A DNA stretch of 64,000 nucleotides from Morchella semilibera. Taxonomy: Eukaryota; Ascomycota; Pezizomycetes; Pezizales; Morchellaceae. The stretch lies in the NCBI GenBank assembly GCA_009192285.1, contig WBVU01000019.1:186001-250000 (forward strand), given 5' to 3'. The translations under genes and the position numbers were made by a program. The notes under the pieces are model-generated. The model worked only from the letters and a program-made list of their open reading frames with translations. It made no database searches and was not told where the DNA came from. Below are positions 1 to 10,795 of this stretch, one piece after another (within the stretch, counting starts at the first letter, position 1; the number at the start of each line of letters is the position of its first letter).

Positions 1-1053
1 CCACCGTTGGGAGAGATTTGTAGAGCATATCTCTCTCTTGAATCAAAATGCACCTGTGGATGTTAGCTACAAAGTTTTGTACCTAGCAAGGCATGGCCAA
101 GGACATCATAACGTTGCGGGTAAGTTTTTGTTTCTTCTTCTTCTCTTTTTTCATATAATGATGTTTATAAGTTAACTAAATTTAATACGATATCAGAACA
201 CTATTTCGGAAATGAGGCTTGGGAGGTATGAGTTAATTAGATTTGATGTATATGGGATTTAGTTAATTTCTTTGCAGTGTTATTGGGCAATGAAAGGTAC
301 CAATGGTACTTACCACTGGGTAAGTGTTCTTCTCAAGTCCTGCTATTCCCACCCAACTGACCTCCATAGGGACCTGATGCTCGCCTAACTGAAAAAGGCA
401 TCTCCGAGGTACACCGTACCCGAGATGCCTGGAAGTCCCAAATCCCTTTTGGCATTCCCACCCCTCAAATCCACTATGTCTCTCCTCTATCACGTTCCCT
501 CTCAACTCTTGTCGAGACCTGGAAGACGATTGCACTCGATCCTCCTCGACCGCTGGTAAATGAGCTTCTTCGAGAAACACTTTCCCTTCATTATGGGGAT
601 CACCGCTCACCGGCCTCCGAATTGCGCGAACGTTATCCACAAGTAGAGTTTCCCGTGGACGGTTCGTTCCCAGAGGAAGACCCGCTGTGGAACTACCACC
701 GCGAGTCTTTGCAAGGTCGTAACGCCCGTATAAAGTATGCCATGGACAACATGCTTGCCAATAACAATGCAACATATATCTCGATGACTTCCCACTCAGG
801 AGTAATCAACTCGACTCTTGTAGCTCTTGGACACCGTCCATACAATCTTCAGACGGCGGGCATGATTCCTATCGTCGTGAAAGTGGAGCGGGACCAGGGT
901 GGTCTACAGGGATGGTTCCAGCCGAATTATCCCTCGTCCAGGAATGATGATACTGGCCCAAGGGTGGAGGAGAGAGTAATCTGTGATGGCTACCCACCTG
1001 TTAATGTATCGGGATTGTACGAGAATGGGATGGGGGTTTGGCCATGGGCATAG
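1..1053 (+). CDS. Histidine phosphatase (phosphoglycerate mutase-like), 5' truncated
   Basis: Model join(<1..119, 197..225, 278..319, 370..1053); the start lies upstream of the window. The product belongs to the histidine phosphatase superfamily, close to fungal PMU1-type phosphomutase-like proteins. The catalytic signature RHGQGHHN is encoded at 89-112, and the second catalytic histidine sits in TSHSG near 793. RETL and an acidic stretch follow family order. The third piece, a 29-nt microexon (HYFGNEAWE), is needed both to restore phase and to supply the family stretch between HNVA and the CYW motif. All introns have GT..AG ends and are 50-77 nt. The physiological substrate cannot be read from sequence. 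The next gene converges on it from the minus strand. Confidence 0.85.
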
Positions 1054-1487
1054 GCTACTTCCGCTAAGTAGGCGAAAATTACGCCCTGGTAACGATCTGC
1101 AATATATCAGAGAGGCCTCTGGAAGGCACTCCCAACCAAAGATGTATGGTTGATTGAAGGTTGTAAATATTAAAGAAAGTAGAATACCCGTACTTAATGT
1201 TATCGATTTCATTTTAGTTGATAATTTTTGGCCTGCAAGAACTCGTAAAACCTGTGAAAGAGATATACTGAACAGTTTACAAACATGAGTGGAGGAAAGA
1301 TAAGAGGGAAAAAAAAATCACACCATGCATCCTCGCGATTAGGGATAGTAAAACAAAGTAAAGGGTATTTAGGTAACCAAAACGCCCCTAGAATACCATG
1401 CCATCCTTTACGTCCACATTGGATGCTCAACTTACACCCCCCCCCCTCTTCCTCCCTCCCCTCCTCCCTAGCCGAAGCAGCTTCCGA
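1054..1487. other. Convergent intergenic spacer
   Basis: This stretch lies between two converging genes. It holds their 3' flanks, an A-run near 1310 and a C-rich tract near 1436-1465. No coding or RNA gene is supported. Confidence 0.6.
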
Positions 1488-2740
1488 TTACATGACTGAT
1501 GAGGTCCTTGGCCTCTTTCGGCTACTTCCGGGCCTCTTCTCGGAGGAAGGTGGTCCCATTTCGGTTACCGTTGTCCCTTCACGTTCCTCACGCTCAATGG
1601 TCCTTCCACCCTTGTGATCCTTGGCCTTTTCCTTCTGGTCAAGCACCATGGAGAGTATGTCGTAGGCGAATTGCGGGAATTCAAGGATCATACCCATGAA
1701 CTCCTTCTCAGCCTCATGACGTAGAACGTGACCTTTCAAAAACATATTAGCACTATGCAAACACTATGAGGGGGGGACAAAGGCTTACTTCTATGGGCCC
1801 AGAAGGTTGCGATAGGGTTCCTAATCGTCTTATCGTCCTTCGGTGTATTTGCATACACAAACCTCGCATATTCAAGCTCGCCCTTGGCGGTGGAATTGAT
1901 TCTGTGGATCTTGCTGTGTGCTAAGGTCTTGAGCTCTTCCATACCAAGCTTTTCGGCAAGGGTATACACCCTGGCATGCTTCAAGAGATGGGTCCCATCG
2001 TCATCAATCTCATCGGGGGAAATCCCCTCCAGAACTAACTCAGAGGCATTTTTGTTGAAGACGAGACGAGGAGTGTACTCGTTCGTGTAGAGGTATTGAA
2101 GGAAGCAGCCAACAGCATCGATGTTCTCACCCTTGAGACCATCGACAGTGAGAGAGGAGTCGAAGTATGGGCTGCGCTGGAGCAGCGCAAGATGAGCTTT
2201 GAGAACAGCATCACCAACGGTGATAGTCACAATCGGAGAAGAAAGGTAGCTATGTTGATCATCCATCATTATCATTATCGTATTAGCGGATTATTCGGCT
2301 TTTTAATTGATTGTTCAATTCCTGATTGAGCAGGGTGGAAGGGGATAGAGGGAAAGGGCAACGAAAATAGAGAAAGTATAAGTGAGGTGGGGTGAAGGTA
2401 GGAAAAATTCAAGGCTAACGATGGATACTTACTCAATAAAAGTCAGTTCCTTCTTATGAGGAACGACCTCGTTTGAGGAATTTCCAACAACGACGGCTAG
2501 TGCCATGCTGCCGGACTCTCCGCCTTCTTCATTGCCCTCCTCGTATTTTTCCTCAAGGTCACCATCACCATCACCATCTTCACCTTCCTTCTTCTCTTCC
2601 TTCTCGGTTTCCTCAGCCTCCGCTGGTGTCTCACCGAACAAGTCGCCTGCGAGGTCTGAAGCTTCTACATCCATTGTTTCTGCGATTGGGGCGACGGGGG
2701 CTGTGGGGGTCTGATCTGGCGTAGTAGTTGAGTTTGACAT
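1488..2740 (-). CDS. BTB/POZ domain protein
   Basis: Model complement(join(1488..1732, 1789..2249, 2433..2740)), 337 aa. The first exon encodes an acidic low-complexity N-terminus (SNSTTTPDQTP, then an E/D/K-rich stretch to about residue 90). The second encodes a BTB/POZ fold: IVTITVGDAVLKAHLALL, then SPYFDSSL, FLQYLYTNEY and a trailing helical region HARVYTLAEKLGMEELK, which is the classical fungal BTB order. The last exon gives the helical region after the BTB and a basic tail. Splice phases (2, then 1) join cleanly, and the second intron has a TGCTAATATG branch point. BTB proteins are protein-interaction modules, often Cullin-3 adaptors; no partner is visible here. Confidence 0.85.
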
Positions 2741-3105
2741 TTCTTATCTCTCCTCGCTTCTTCTTGAATACTTACTAGATAACAACAGGGATTCGATGAA
2801 TGGGCAATACTGTGCAAAAGACGGTGCAATGGTCAGTCTTTGAGCCTGGTCGACGCGTGTTGTTGTTGCAACATCACAAACGGTTAGGCTTTTCACGGGT
2901 ATAACCCTTGGCAGGAACTCGCTTACGATATAGTAGTTCCTACCTTTTAGGGCACGATAAATAAAGCATCTGCATGGAATTATTACGGGTAACTAGCATG
3001 TAGATCTTGATACATTGGTGCTACGAATGCTTCTTGTACTAACAACCTATACAGATCGCTAGAAGGAACTTACAAAACACATTCCTTCAAAACATTCCTT
3101 CGCCC
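2741..3105. other. Intergenic spacer (promoter of BTB gene, 3' end of aminopeptidase gene)
   Basis: There is no open reading frame of interest. The stretch holds the presumed promoter of the minus-strand BTB gene and the 3' flank of the minus-strand aminopeptidase gene. No recognisable regulatory element stands out. Confidence 0.5.
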
Positions 3106-5380
3106 CTACTCAAGCTTAAGATCTTTCTTCACCGCATCCCTGCAAATAGGGTGGTAGAAATTGATATGTGCCTTGAATGTTTCGACTGCCAAATCCCTAT
3201 CGCATTCATTCAACGACCTATACAGAGGTCTTACAAATTTCATTCTTCCCCAATTGCCTAAGGCTTCAGCTGTAGGCTGATATAGCGTCGAGTCTCTGGC
3301 CTTAAGTCCGACTATCAAGAACCGGCTTAGGATTTCCGCGTTCTTACTCTTCAAGAGCCCGTACTGATCTTTCATCGTTTCAACAAGTTCAGTTTTGAGC
3401 GGTTTATCAAAGTCGGTGAGTCTCTCAAGGAAGACGACAATTTGTCCAGATGTCCAAGAATCGATATCCTTGGGACTAGGCGCCCAATCCTCTGGTGGTG
3501 ATTGATTTGTGTTAAGGTCGTACCATTTGCCTGCAAGTTTGTAGCAGACATCGGCAAGCGAAGTATCAAAGTCAGGCTTTGGTGGAAGGCCAGGTGCGTG
3601 AAACCACTTGTCCCAGTCTACTTCCTTTTCAAGCGCCGCAGAAGCTTCAGCGTCGGACGCAAAAAACTCTAATAATGTTGTTTTAAAATCCTCAGAGGTC
3701 AATGATTTCTGGTGGAACTTTTTGAAATACTGTTGTTCATCTCACAGTTACTAGGTGTCCCTAAAATGATAGAGGGCTTACAAACATGCGGAATGAATTT
3801 ATCCCATTTTGCCCTCCCTACCACTCTATCAAGGAAGAATAGGAAGTTGAACCCCTTCTCATAGGGGATACTAGAGAAAGCGTCATCCGGATCTTTCCCT
3901 TCCAAGTCCACGACTAGCTTCGTAAACTCATGTTCCTCTCCATAGAGTCGCACGCTTTCCTCTAAGGCCTTCCACCCAATAATTGCTGAGAAATGGAACT
4001 CCTTATCCCCATGAAGAATACCACCGATACGTCTCTCAAGATAGGTAGTCCACCCCTCGTTTAGCCAGAAATGCTCCCAGCTTGCATTGGAAACCAGATT
4101 TCCAGACCAAGAATGTGAGAGTTCATGGGCGATTACATCGATGTTAGACTTGTCACCCGAGATAATTGTTGGTGTTGCGAAGGTGTGTGTCGGGTTCTCC
4201 ATCCCTCCATATGGAAAGCTGGGAGGGAGGATCAAAACGTTGTAGGTAGTCCAAGAGTATGGGTACACAAGTGACTCTGCAGCTTCCATGAACCTTTCCA
4301 TATCACCCTCAAGCTCCGTCTTACAAGTTAAAAGCTCCTCGGGACCTGTATAGACCAAGGACCGAGGGCCGATAGAAGCTGACGCAATGTCTCCAGATGC
4401 AATGGCAAAAAGGTATGACGGAATCGGAATAGGTTGGTGTGATGTGTATGCAAGCGTTCCAGCTTCACCTTTAGAATTCCCAGCAATAAACTCACGAGTT
4501 CCTGTTGGCAGGCCAGAAGTAAGGACGGGGAGAGGGGAACGAATCTTGATATCGAAGGGCGACTTGATAGCTGGAGTGTCTTGGCATGGGTACAGAGAAC
4601 GGGCATGAATAGCCTGGCATTGTGAGACTGATACATATATCTAGGATTTAGCATGAGATCTAATTGCGCAACGAAGACAATTAAGGGTTAATTTACACAT
4701 GTAAGGGTGTTTTTTGTTGGATGTTTGCTCAGGTGTCATCCACTGCAAAGCAGTACACTTCTCGGTAGTACCGTAGGAAATCTATTGGTGCGTTAGACTT
4801 TTCAAGGAAGCTTTATCAGAGTTTCAGGCGTGAGCACCTTCACTTTGACGCACTGGCCTTCCTTCACTTCTTTCCCGGTATCAATTGTCAAAGCACTCCC
4901 ATGAGGCTCTACTCGCTCTGAAACGCTAAATTTTGCATTTTCTCCATCAACGCACACACTCTTGACATCCAAATAACTTGTGTCCAGAACCACGTCCTCC
5001 AATGTATCCTCAGTAGCCTTCAATGTCAGAGTAGCATCTCCGGACAGTGACGAAGTAGAAAACGATAAAGCCAGGTCGATATCGGTGTGCGTAGTTGCAA
5101 AGACAAGATAATTTGCCTGGGTGCTGGGGTCTTTCTTAATTGGCGCCATCTTTGTAAATATTCTTGAAGTTGTCGAGAATGAGCGATTGTCAATAGTAGA
5201 AAGCAGAGTGCGGGGTTGAGGCTTAAAGTAGGGCAGAGGAGGGGCCCAGGGAGCAGCAGCAGGGATACACAGAAAACGTGACGATATTTTTCTGCATGAA
5301 GATGGAATCCGGAATTGAGGTCGTGTTGCTAGAGTGAGCATGGTGGAAATCCGTGAAATCAAGAACGGAGATCCAAACAC
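3106..5380 (-). CDS. Leukotriene-A4 hydrolase-type aminopeptidase (M1 family)
   Basis: Model complement(join(3106..3729, 3786..4627, 4697..4781, 4838..5380)), 697 aa. It is an M1 zinc aminopeptidase of the LTA4H/yeast Lap2 type, a cytosolic or mitochondrial exopeptidase that may also have epoxide hydrolase activity. The peptide-binding motif GGMEN and the zinc site [10 protein letters not shown], followed by NEGWT (HEXXH-18-E), are both present, as is the C-terminal helical domain. The N-terminal 77 residues before [11 protein letters not shown] are rich in Arg and Ser and poor in acids, resembling a mitochondrial targeting peptide. Intron donors include two less common forms (GTGCTC, GTTTGT), chosen because they alone restore the conserved [11 protein letters not shown] and PHYFKKFHQ junctions. 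It starts upstream of the MITE and mobile-element region. Confidence 0.92.
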
Positions 5381-5751
5381 ACTTTCATTAATTCACAACT
5401 GACCAGAATCATCCAAAGCAATGGGTTGGTTCACGGATTTGGGCCTATCCCTTGGACGGGTAGATTCGCGACCAACCACTTTCAGCTAATATTAGCCTCG
5501 TGTGGTAACTGTTGGGAATTCTTGTTTGGTTCGTTTGTTGCTATTTACCATAAGAAGAAATATAACTCCCCTACTAGGGTCTAGGCCGTGAATTTAACTC
5601 TCATCCGTCTAAGAGATATATAGAGAGATGAAATAAACAAAAGAAATCATATCTCGGGAAGATGAATCCAAATAAGGAAACTATCTTCCCGATACAGAAA
5701 GAAGCTGATGTCAGCTTTCTTTCTCTGGAATGCAATGTCCAGCAAGAAGTA
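5381..5751. other. Intergenic region with two adjacent hairpins
   Basis: This is the region upstream of the aminopeptidase gene. At 5654-5663 and 5683-5692 a perfect 10-bp inverted repeat (TCGGGAAGAT / ATCTTCCCGA) forms one stem-loop. Immediately after it, 5695-5708 pairs with 5711-5727 with a one-base bulge and a 2-nt loop. No gene is supported. Confidence 0.55.
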
Positions 5752-6142
5752 CTCGGGTGTGAACCAAAGTGATCAGAACTCTACGACAATTGGTGGAGAA
5801 TATGTGGGTGCGACAGGCTGGGCCAATAAGACCTGCCAAGAATTCTTATCTTGAATGGGGGAAAAAAGTCATCAGAACTTTTCCAAGATCCTCATCAAAA
5901 AATCCAAAAAAAAATCCAAAAATATTGTATCTATCAGTACCTTCTCTATATGCTATTTGGATACAAATTTGGCTGTGCAGAGAAAACTTTCAGGAGGCAG
6001 CAGTAAAATTGAGGACCAAGTTCTGGGCTCTGAAGTTTCCTGGGGCACACGGTTGATATAAGCCCAGGGTGGGGCCAACTTGGCACTCCAGGCCAACCAG
6101 ACCAACCAGGAGCAGTTCTGATCACTTACCCTCAACACCCGG
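5752..6142. mobile_element. Candidate MITE with TA flanks (Tc1/mariner-like)
   Basis: A 391-bp non-coding segment has terminal inverted repeats of about 28 bp. The left end reads CTCGGGTGTGAACC, then AAGTGATCAGAACT at 5767-5780. The right end, read as its reverse complement, is CCGGGTGTTGAGGG, then AAGTGATCAGAACT, with the inner 14 bases identical (plus-strand 6114-6127). A TA dinucleotide flanks both sides (5750-5751 and 6143-6144), as expected for Tc1/mariner-type insertion. There is no transposase ORF, so it would be non-autonomous. It abuts the left end of the larger element. Confidence 0.55.
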
Positions 6143-6153
6143 TACATGCAGCT
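6143..6153 (+). repeat. Candidate target-site duplication, left copy
   Basis: The 11-mer TACATGCAGCT recurs exactly at 12745-12755 on the other side of the element. ACATG-type words are common in this genome, so chance cannot be fully excluded. Confidence 0.45.
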
Positions 6154-6203
6154 ATAGGAGTGTACGGTTGAGGGGGAGGGTTCAAACGAACAGGGGGAAT
6201 GTT
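6150..6203 (+). repeat. Left terminal inverted repeat of the element
   Basis: This segment matches the reverse complement of 12664-12720: AGCTATAG near the outer edge, GGAGT, GGTTC, and a perfect 14-base inner block at 6190-6203. The middle is diverged with small gaps. Confidence 0.6.
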
Positions 6204-6278
6204 CCGGTGTGGTGGCTTAGAGTGCCAAGAAATGCCAAGAAACCACTAACCAATTTTAATATATATATTTACATGATA

Positions 6279-9200
6279 TTATAGGGCTAAGGCTTTCCTC
6301 CGTTCAAGTAATTCTAATTCTTTTTCAGCCAATTCCTGTTGTTCCTTTTTAAGCTTTAACTGTGCTTGTTTTAATTTAAGAATTTCCCATTCATCTTCGA
6401 TTGTTGGAATATAGGGCCGTTTGGTTCCCCCAATTGAGTTGCGGGAATTTGAATTAGAAGTTACTACTCCCGATGAGTTTGAAAAAATTGGGAGGTCGTT
6501 ATTGATTCTGATTGGGCATGGAGTACATATCGGGAACTCAGAATTCAAGTCAGAAATAGGTGAATTTATCGTTGGTGTTATCGTACTTTGAGTATTGGTG
6601 CTATCAACATAATTAAGTTTCCTGGGTGTATGATTTTCAAGACGGCGATTATCTATTAATTAATAAGTAATTGTTAAGTACTTGTTAAATATTTTACTTA
6701 CTTGCTCTAATAAATTTTTGTTTTGCTCTATTCTGTGCGGATTTATTACGCCAACTATGAACAATACCGTAAGTATCTTGAATTTTGCATTGTGATAATA
6801 CTTGTTCGTCATATTGTTTTGCACTATAACCACCTATTAGTTAAGTGATTGATAAGTAATTAAATTATTGTTACCTTAAAATAGCTCCAAGAAGTGATTG
6901 TTGGATACCAGAGAAGCGATTTATTTGACTATGTGCCGACTCAACTATATTTGATGTTTTTGCTGCTGCTTCGAAGGCATCTCGATTAATTTTCGAACAA
7001 TATTTATTTAAACCAGATAAGACCCAACGTTGTAATTTATGTTTTGCCCATCCATTCTAAAAAAAATTAATAAGTGATTGATAAGTGTTTAGGAAGTAGT
7101 TTATACCAATTGTGGGTCTTGTGCAATAAAATTTAGAACTTTCAAACAATCATCCCTTGATTGTTGTTCAGGTAAACTCCGCATTTCCGGTTTTAAAGTA
7201 TGTGTTGGATATTTTTCTTCAATGCCTCGAAAAAAATGAATAAGGCAAAAAAGCATTATATGCTCTATATGATCTTGCCAATTCATTTCCGCAATCCCCG
7301 GCATCAAAGAAGTATTCTTAAAGGTACTCGAAAACCAATCACCAAATGCTAAATACCTCGTAAGCACTTATTAATCGATTGTAACTTGATATACTATTAC
7401 CACTTGCTTGCTTTGAACACATATCTGATCGACAAACCCGTAATCCATAACCATGTATATGGTTAAATTTGATAGGACGTTTGTTGGCATAGGCAACCAA
7501 TCTAAAAACAGTATCAAATATTCTTGAATAAGTTTCTTTCGATTCCGAATTGACATATACCCGACAGAGTACAACAACTATACAAGTGTTAATTAATTAA
7601 TAAGTGCTTATCAAGTGCTTATTACTTACTCTTCTTATATCTTTCCAAATAGGTAGCAATAATCCACTCATTTATATTGCCATATACCCGTTTAAATGAC
7701 ATATCAAAATCTACCTCGTAAACACTTTCAAATAATGAAGCCTGTTCATCATTGAATGTAACGATTAAAATATTTGTACCATCATTATATATATATCGAA
7801 TATATGGATTTGCTTCGTTTTTATGATTATTTTGCCATTCGCTAATAACACCTAATTTCTTTTAATAAATACTTGATAAGTGCTTGATAGATGATTTTTA
7901 TATAATATTTACCTGCAAAATCTCTACCTTGTGGGTAATCTAGGAGTTGTTGTCTTCGTAAAAGGGCACCAATTTTACTAATATTCCCTAATGATGCATG
8001 AATATCTGTAATTGTTTTACCGTTTTTGTCTTTTATATATGCTTTTAATTCATCGGACAATAAAAATCCACCTTGAAAATCAGAACTAATCAAAAACAAT
8101 TACTTGTTAAGTACTTACCAAGTGTTAAATTTAATGTATTTTTTCGCGATAAAATATTTTGTAGATCATCGATAATTTGTACAGGTGTTTTGACTAATGG
8201 CGGTGGAATATGCTTATGTATACCGTATGCTGCTAGAAGGATATATGGATATCTATTTATATCTGTCGGGAATAGAATATAAATTTTTGCATCGCATTTG
8301 TATGTAATTAGCTTTCCAGCTCCTTGTCTATGGTTAAAACCTAAAAAATTACTTAGTAATTACTTGATAAGTGCTTATCGATTTTTATTACCGCATTTTC
8401 TTTTCTTAGAACTCATTGATAAAACTTGAGTACAGGAATCCATCGGTCCGCTATATCCATGGTTTATTAGATATTCTAAATATTCATGATTATATGTTTC
8501 GTATGCTGGTAATTTATGAAAGAAATGTTGTTTTTGTCCTGGTTTCCAGTTACTGCAAGTTATCGTATACGTTGGTATTGCACCGGTAATTGACTGTATC
8601 TTTTATTAATTCTCTTTAACATCAATAAACAGGAATATATATCATACCATATAAGAATACTTTCTTATAACTGGACGTGAGTTGGCACATATACTTTCGC
8701 CAGTATTAGGTGATTTACATTGAGAACCTTGACGGAATAATGACATAAGACCATGATATAGCCTAATTAATCATTTAGTAATTACTTAACAAGTGCTTAT
8801 ATTATAATATATACATACGTAGTAGTTTCACTTTGTAAACGTTCAGTATATTGTCCTTCTCCATTATTCATCGATGACATTATATTCTGCCAATCATGAT
8901 TGGAAACTTGCGTATGTTGAAAATCTCTGAATTTAGTGTCGAGAAATTCACAACATTTTACACCTTTACAGGTATAGCTAATACACTTGACTTGTGCTTT
9001 AATATAATCACAAGTCGTAATATAGCCACTACCTTTCTTAGTCATCGAATATTGTATCTATAATCAATTAGCAAGTACTTATCAACCAATTAGATATAAC
9101 TACATTCTGGGAGTAAGTAAAATACTTAGAGTTTAATAAATCCGTTGGACCAAGGTGTATAACATGTCCAATACCCATTTCTGATGTTTCAGGATATTCG

Positions 9201-9730
9201 GGAAATACTTTATGATGTTGAACATGTTCTACAGTTATACTGTCGGTACGTCCAGCACCAAAACATGTAAACTCTTTAGTTATAGCTGTATCTTGCCCTT
9301 GTATGTTCTATTTAAAATTAATTAGCAAGTACTTGTCAAATACTTAATAAGATAAAATACCGGTGTTTCTTTATTTGTACCATCTTTTAAATTAAAGATA
9401 TTACTTTCTTCCTCAAGAAATGTATTTGTCGAAAGATTTAATTCATTGCAGTTTTCTGGTAGAGATACTGCTTCAAAAATATTTCCACAGCTACTATCAT
9501 TATGTTCGGTAAATGCTTGCTAAGTACTTGTTAACTAATTTCTAGTATTAAGAAGGAAATTTTCTTACTTTTGCATTTGAAATAGGATGAATAATAGGTA
9601 ATAAAGATCCTTCGTAATATAGATTTGGGGGTTGTTTACTATTGTAGTAGCCTGAATTCTCTTCTCTACGTACCTGAAATGCTGTCGTAAAAGGATATAT
9701 ATCAAAGGGAGTAGAAGACCGTTGACTCAT
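6279..9730 (-). CDS. MULE-like DDE transposase, 14 exons
   Basis: Model complement(join(6279..6652, 6702..6823, 6875..7056, 7107..7348, 7401..7577, 7630..7851, 7913..8071, 8119..8340, 8392..8593, 8648..8762, 8819..9057, 9104..9307, 9361..9519, 9569..9730)), 926 aa, with every junction in phase and no stop. The N-terminal third has Cys/His-rich patches (CKGVKCCEFL; SQCKSPNTGESIC) that may bind zinc or DNA. A candidate catalytic core follows: Asp about 537 in DFDMSFKRV, an Asp near 613 in VCRSDMCSKQA after HIHGYG, and Glu about 740 in SNIVESAHSQINRF. These are spaced like a Mutator-type DDE triad. From memory, this core resembles uncharacterised proteins abundant in basidiomycete genomes. The C-terminus is a coiled coil rich in Lys and Glu. 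The 13 introns are 46-61 nt, and 12 carry the same 11-bp motif. Family placement is an inference. Confidence 0.75.
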
Positions 9731-10566
9731 TTTTCCTGATATATTTCAATAAGTACTTATCAAGTGCTTTCTTTAATATAGGAGTTTATAACAATTTAGA
9801 TTGAATGTTCGGATCTTGATTGTTGATTCTCATTCTCATTCTACGTTCTATATGAATACCAAAAAATTTATCTACTAGTAATTCTTGGCTAACGGGAAGA
9901 TGCTAAAATACTTTACTTAATTAGGAAATAATAGGATAGACACACTTATTTTGGAAGCGCACTAATAACTAGTGTTTAAGCTAACATATACTATTATAAT
10001 TATTAATTTTAATTTTCAGGTACTAACCCTTATAATACTAAAGAGACGGTAAATTATAAAAATTTTTTTTTACACAATTTCTATATTATGCCACCTCTCC
10101 GCAAATATGAACTCGTCTCCATACGTCCCTCCTCATTTACCGAATACTTTATTATAGAGGTATGTTTTCTAAAAGTTTTATGTATACAACCTTCAAATAA
10201 TTAACAAGTACTTACAAAGCAATTTTTTATTTTAGAAAATGGGCTGTATAATTATTACAGTTATCTATCTTTGCGGAAGTTCCAGAACCATTCGAATTGC
10301 CTGCAGCACAAAATGTGAAAACATTCCTCGGGGTTGCATATATGGTCCTTTTCAGGTTTTACGACGTGATTTAAGGGTCCAGACTGCTCCAGATTGGGAG
10401 ATTTTAAAGGATTCCTGTGAAGCTCCAAGTTGCCCGCACTGTCCACCACTCCGCAGGACATTACAGAATGAAGAAGCAAATCCGACAGTCTATATGTATG
10501 GACTTCCTATACCAAAGTAAGTAATTGATAAGTACTTATCAATCATATATTAATTATTTGTCATAG
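6653..10566. repeat. Dispersed 11-bp intronic motif (core AAGTRCTT)
   Basis: Introns at 6653-6701, 6824-6874, 7057-7106, 7349-7400, 7578-7629, 7852-7912, 8072-8118, 8341-8391, 8763-8818, 9058-9103, 9308-9360 and 9520-9568 each hold one to three degenerate copies of a unit such as TAAGTGCTTAT or CAAGTACTTAA. So do both introns of the plus-strand gene (10160-10235 and 10517-10566). Adjacent copies repeat every 11 bp. Only the intron at 8594-8647 lacks it. Further copies are in the transposase leader (9745-9775) and after the plus-strand gene (10806-10840). Exons are essentially free of it. Confidence 0.8.
9731..10087. promoter_or_regulatory. Divergent promoter region of the element
   Basis: The transposase gene (leftward) and the Cys-rich gene (rightward) share this 357-bp AT-rich interval. 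Copies of the 11-bp motif (AAGTACTT, AAGTGCTT) lie at about 9749-9770, just before the transposase start. An open minus-strand stretch at about 9790-9905, preceded by an AG, could be an extra 5' exon, but I could not join it in phase. No TATA box is assigned. Confidence 0.4.
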
Positions 10567-10795
10567 AAACTGCCATGGATTTTTTTATGGATTTCCAGAA
10601 ATTTCTGAAGGCCGTACTATACGAGGTTTAAATTTGCCATGGTTTGAAACGTATCCTGAAGGTTTTATTCGTACTAGTAGTAGGAAACGAAGAGCTTCAG
10701 AATTGTTGAGCTTGGATAGTGATAATAGTTCAGAGGAGGAGGACAAGTCTATTATTCTAGATTCACGTGTAAATAGTGTAGAAAGAACAATGTAA
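10088..10795 (+). CDS. Element-encoded Cys-rich protein of unknown function
   Basis: Model join(10088..10159, 10236..10516, 10567..10795), 193 aa. The short first exon encodes PPLRKYELVSIRPSS. The middle has Cys clusters (CSTKCENIPRGC; CEAPSCPHCPPLRRT) that could form a zinc-binding fold. The C-terminal exon has a basic stretch, RTSSRKRRASELL, followed by a Ser/Asp/Glu-rich acidic patch, which resembles a nuclear localisation signal beside an acidic region. I do not recognise the family. It is divergent from the transposase and shares the intronic 11-bp motif, so it is probably an accessory protein of the same element, for example for DNA binding or regulation. The second intron begins with overlapping donors; GTAAGT after ATA CCA AA keeps phase. 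Confidence 0.55.

Noticed and set aside
5510-5770. Solo LTR starting TGTTGGGAATTC
   Set aside because: There is no matching terminus, primer-binding site or target duplication. The MITE explanation accounts better for the right part.
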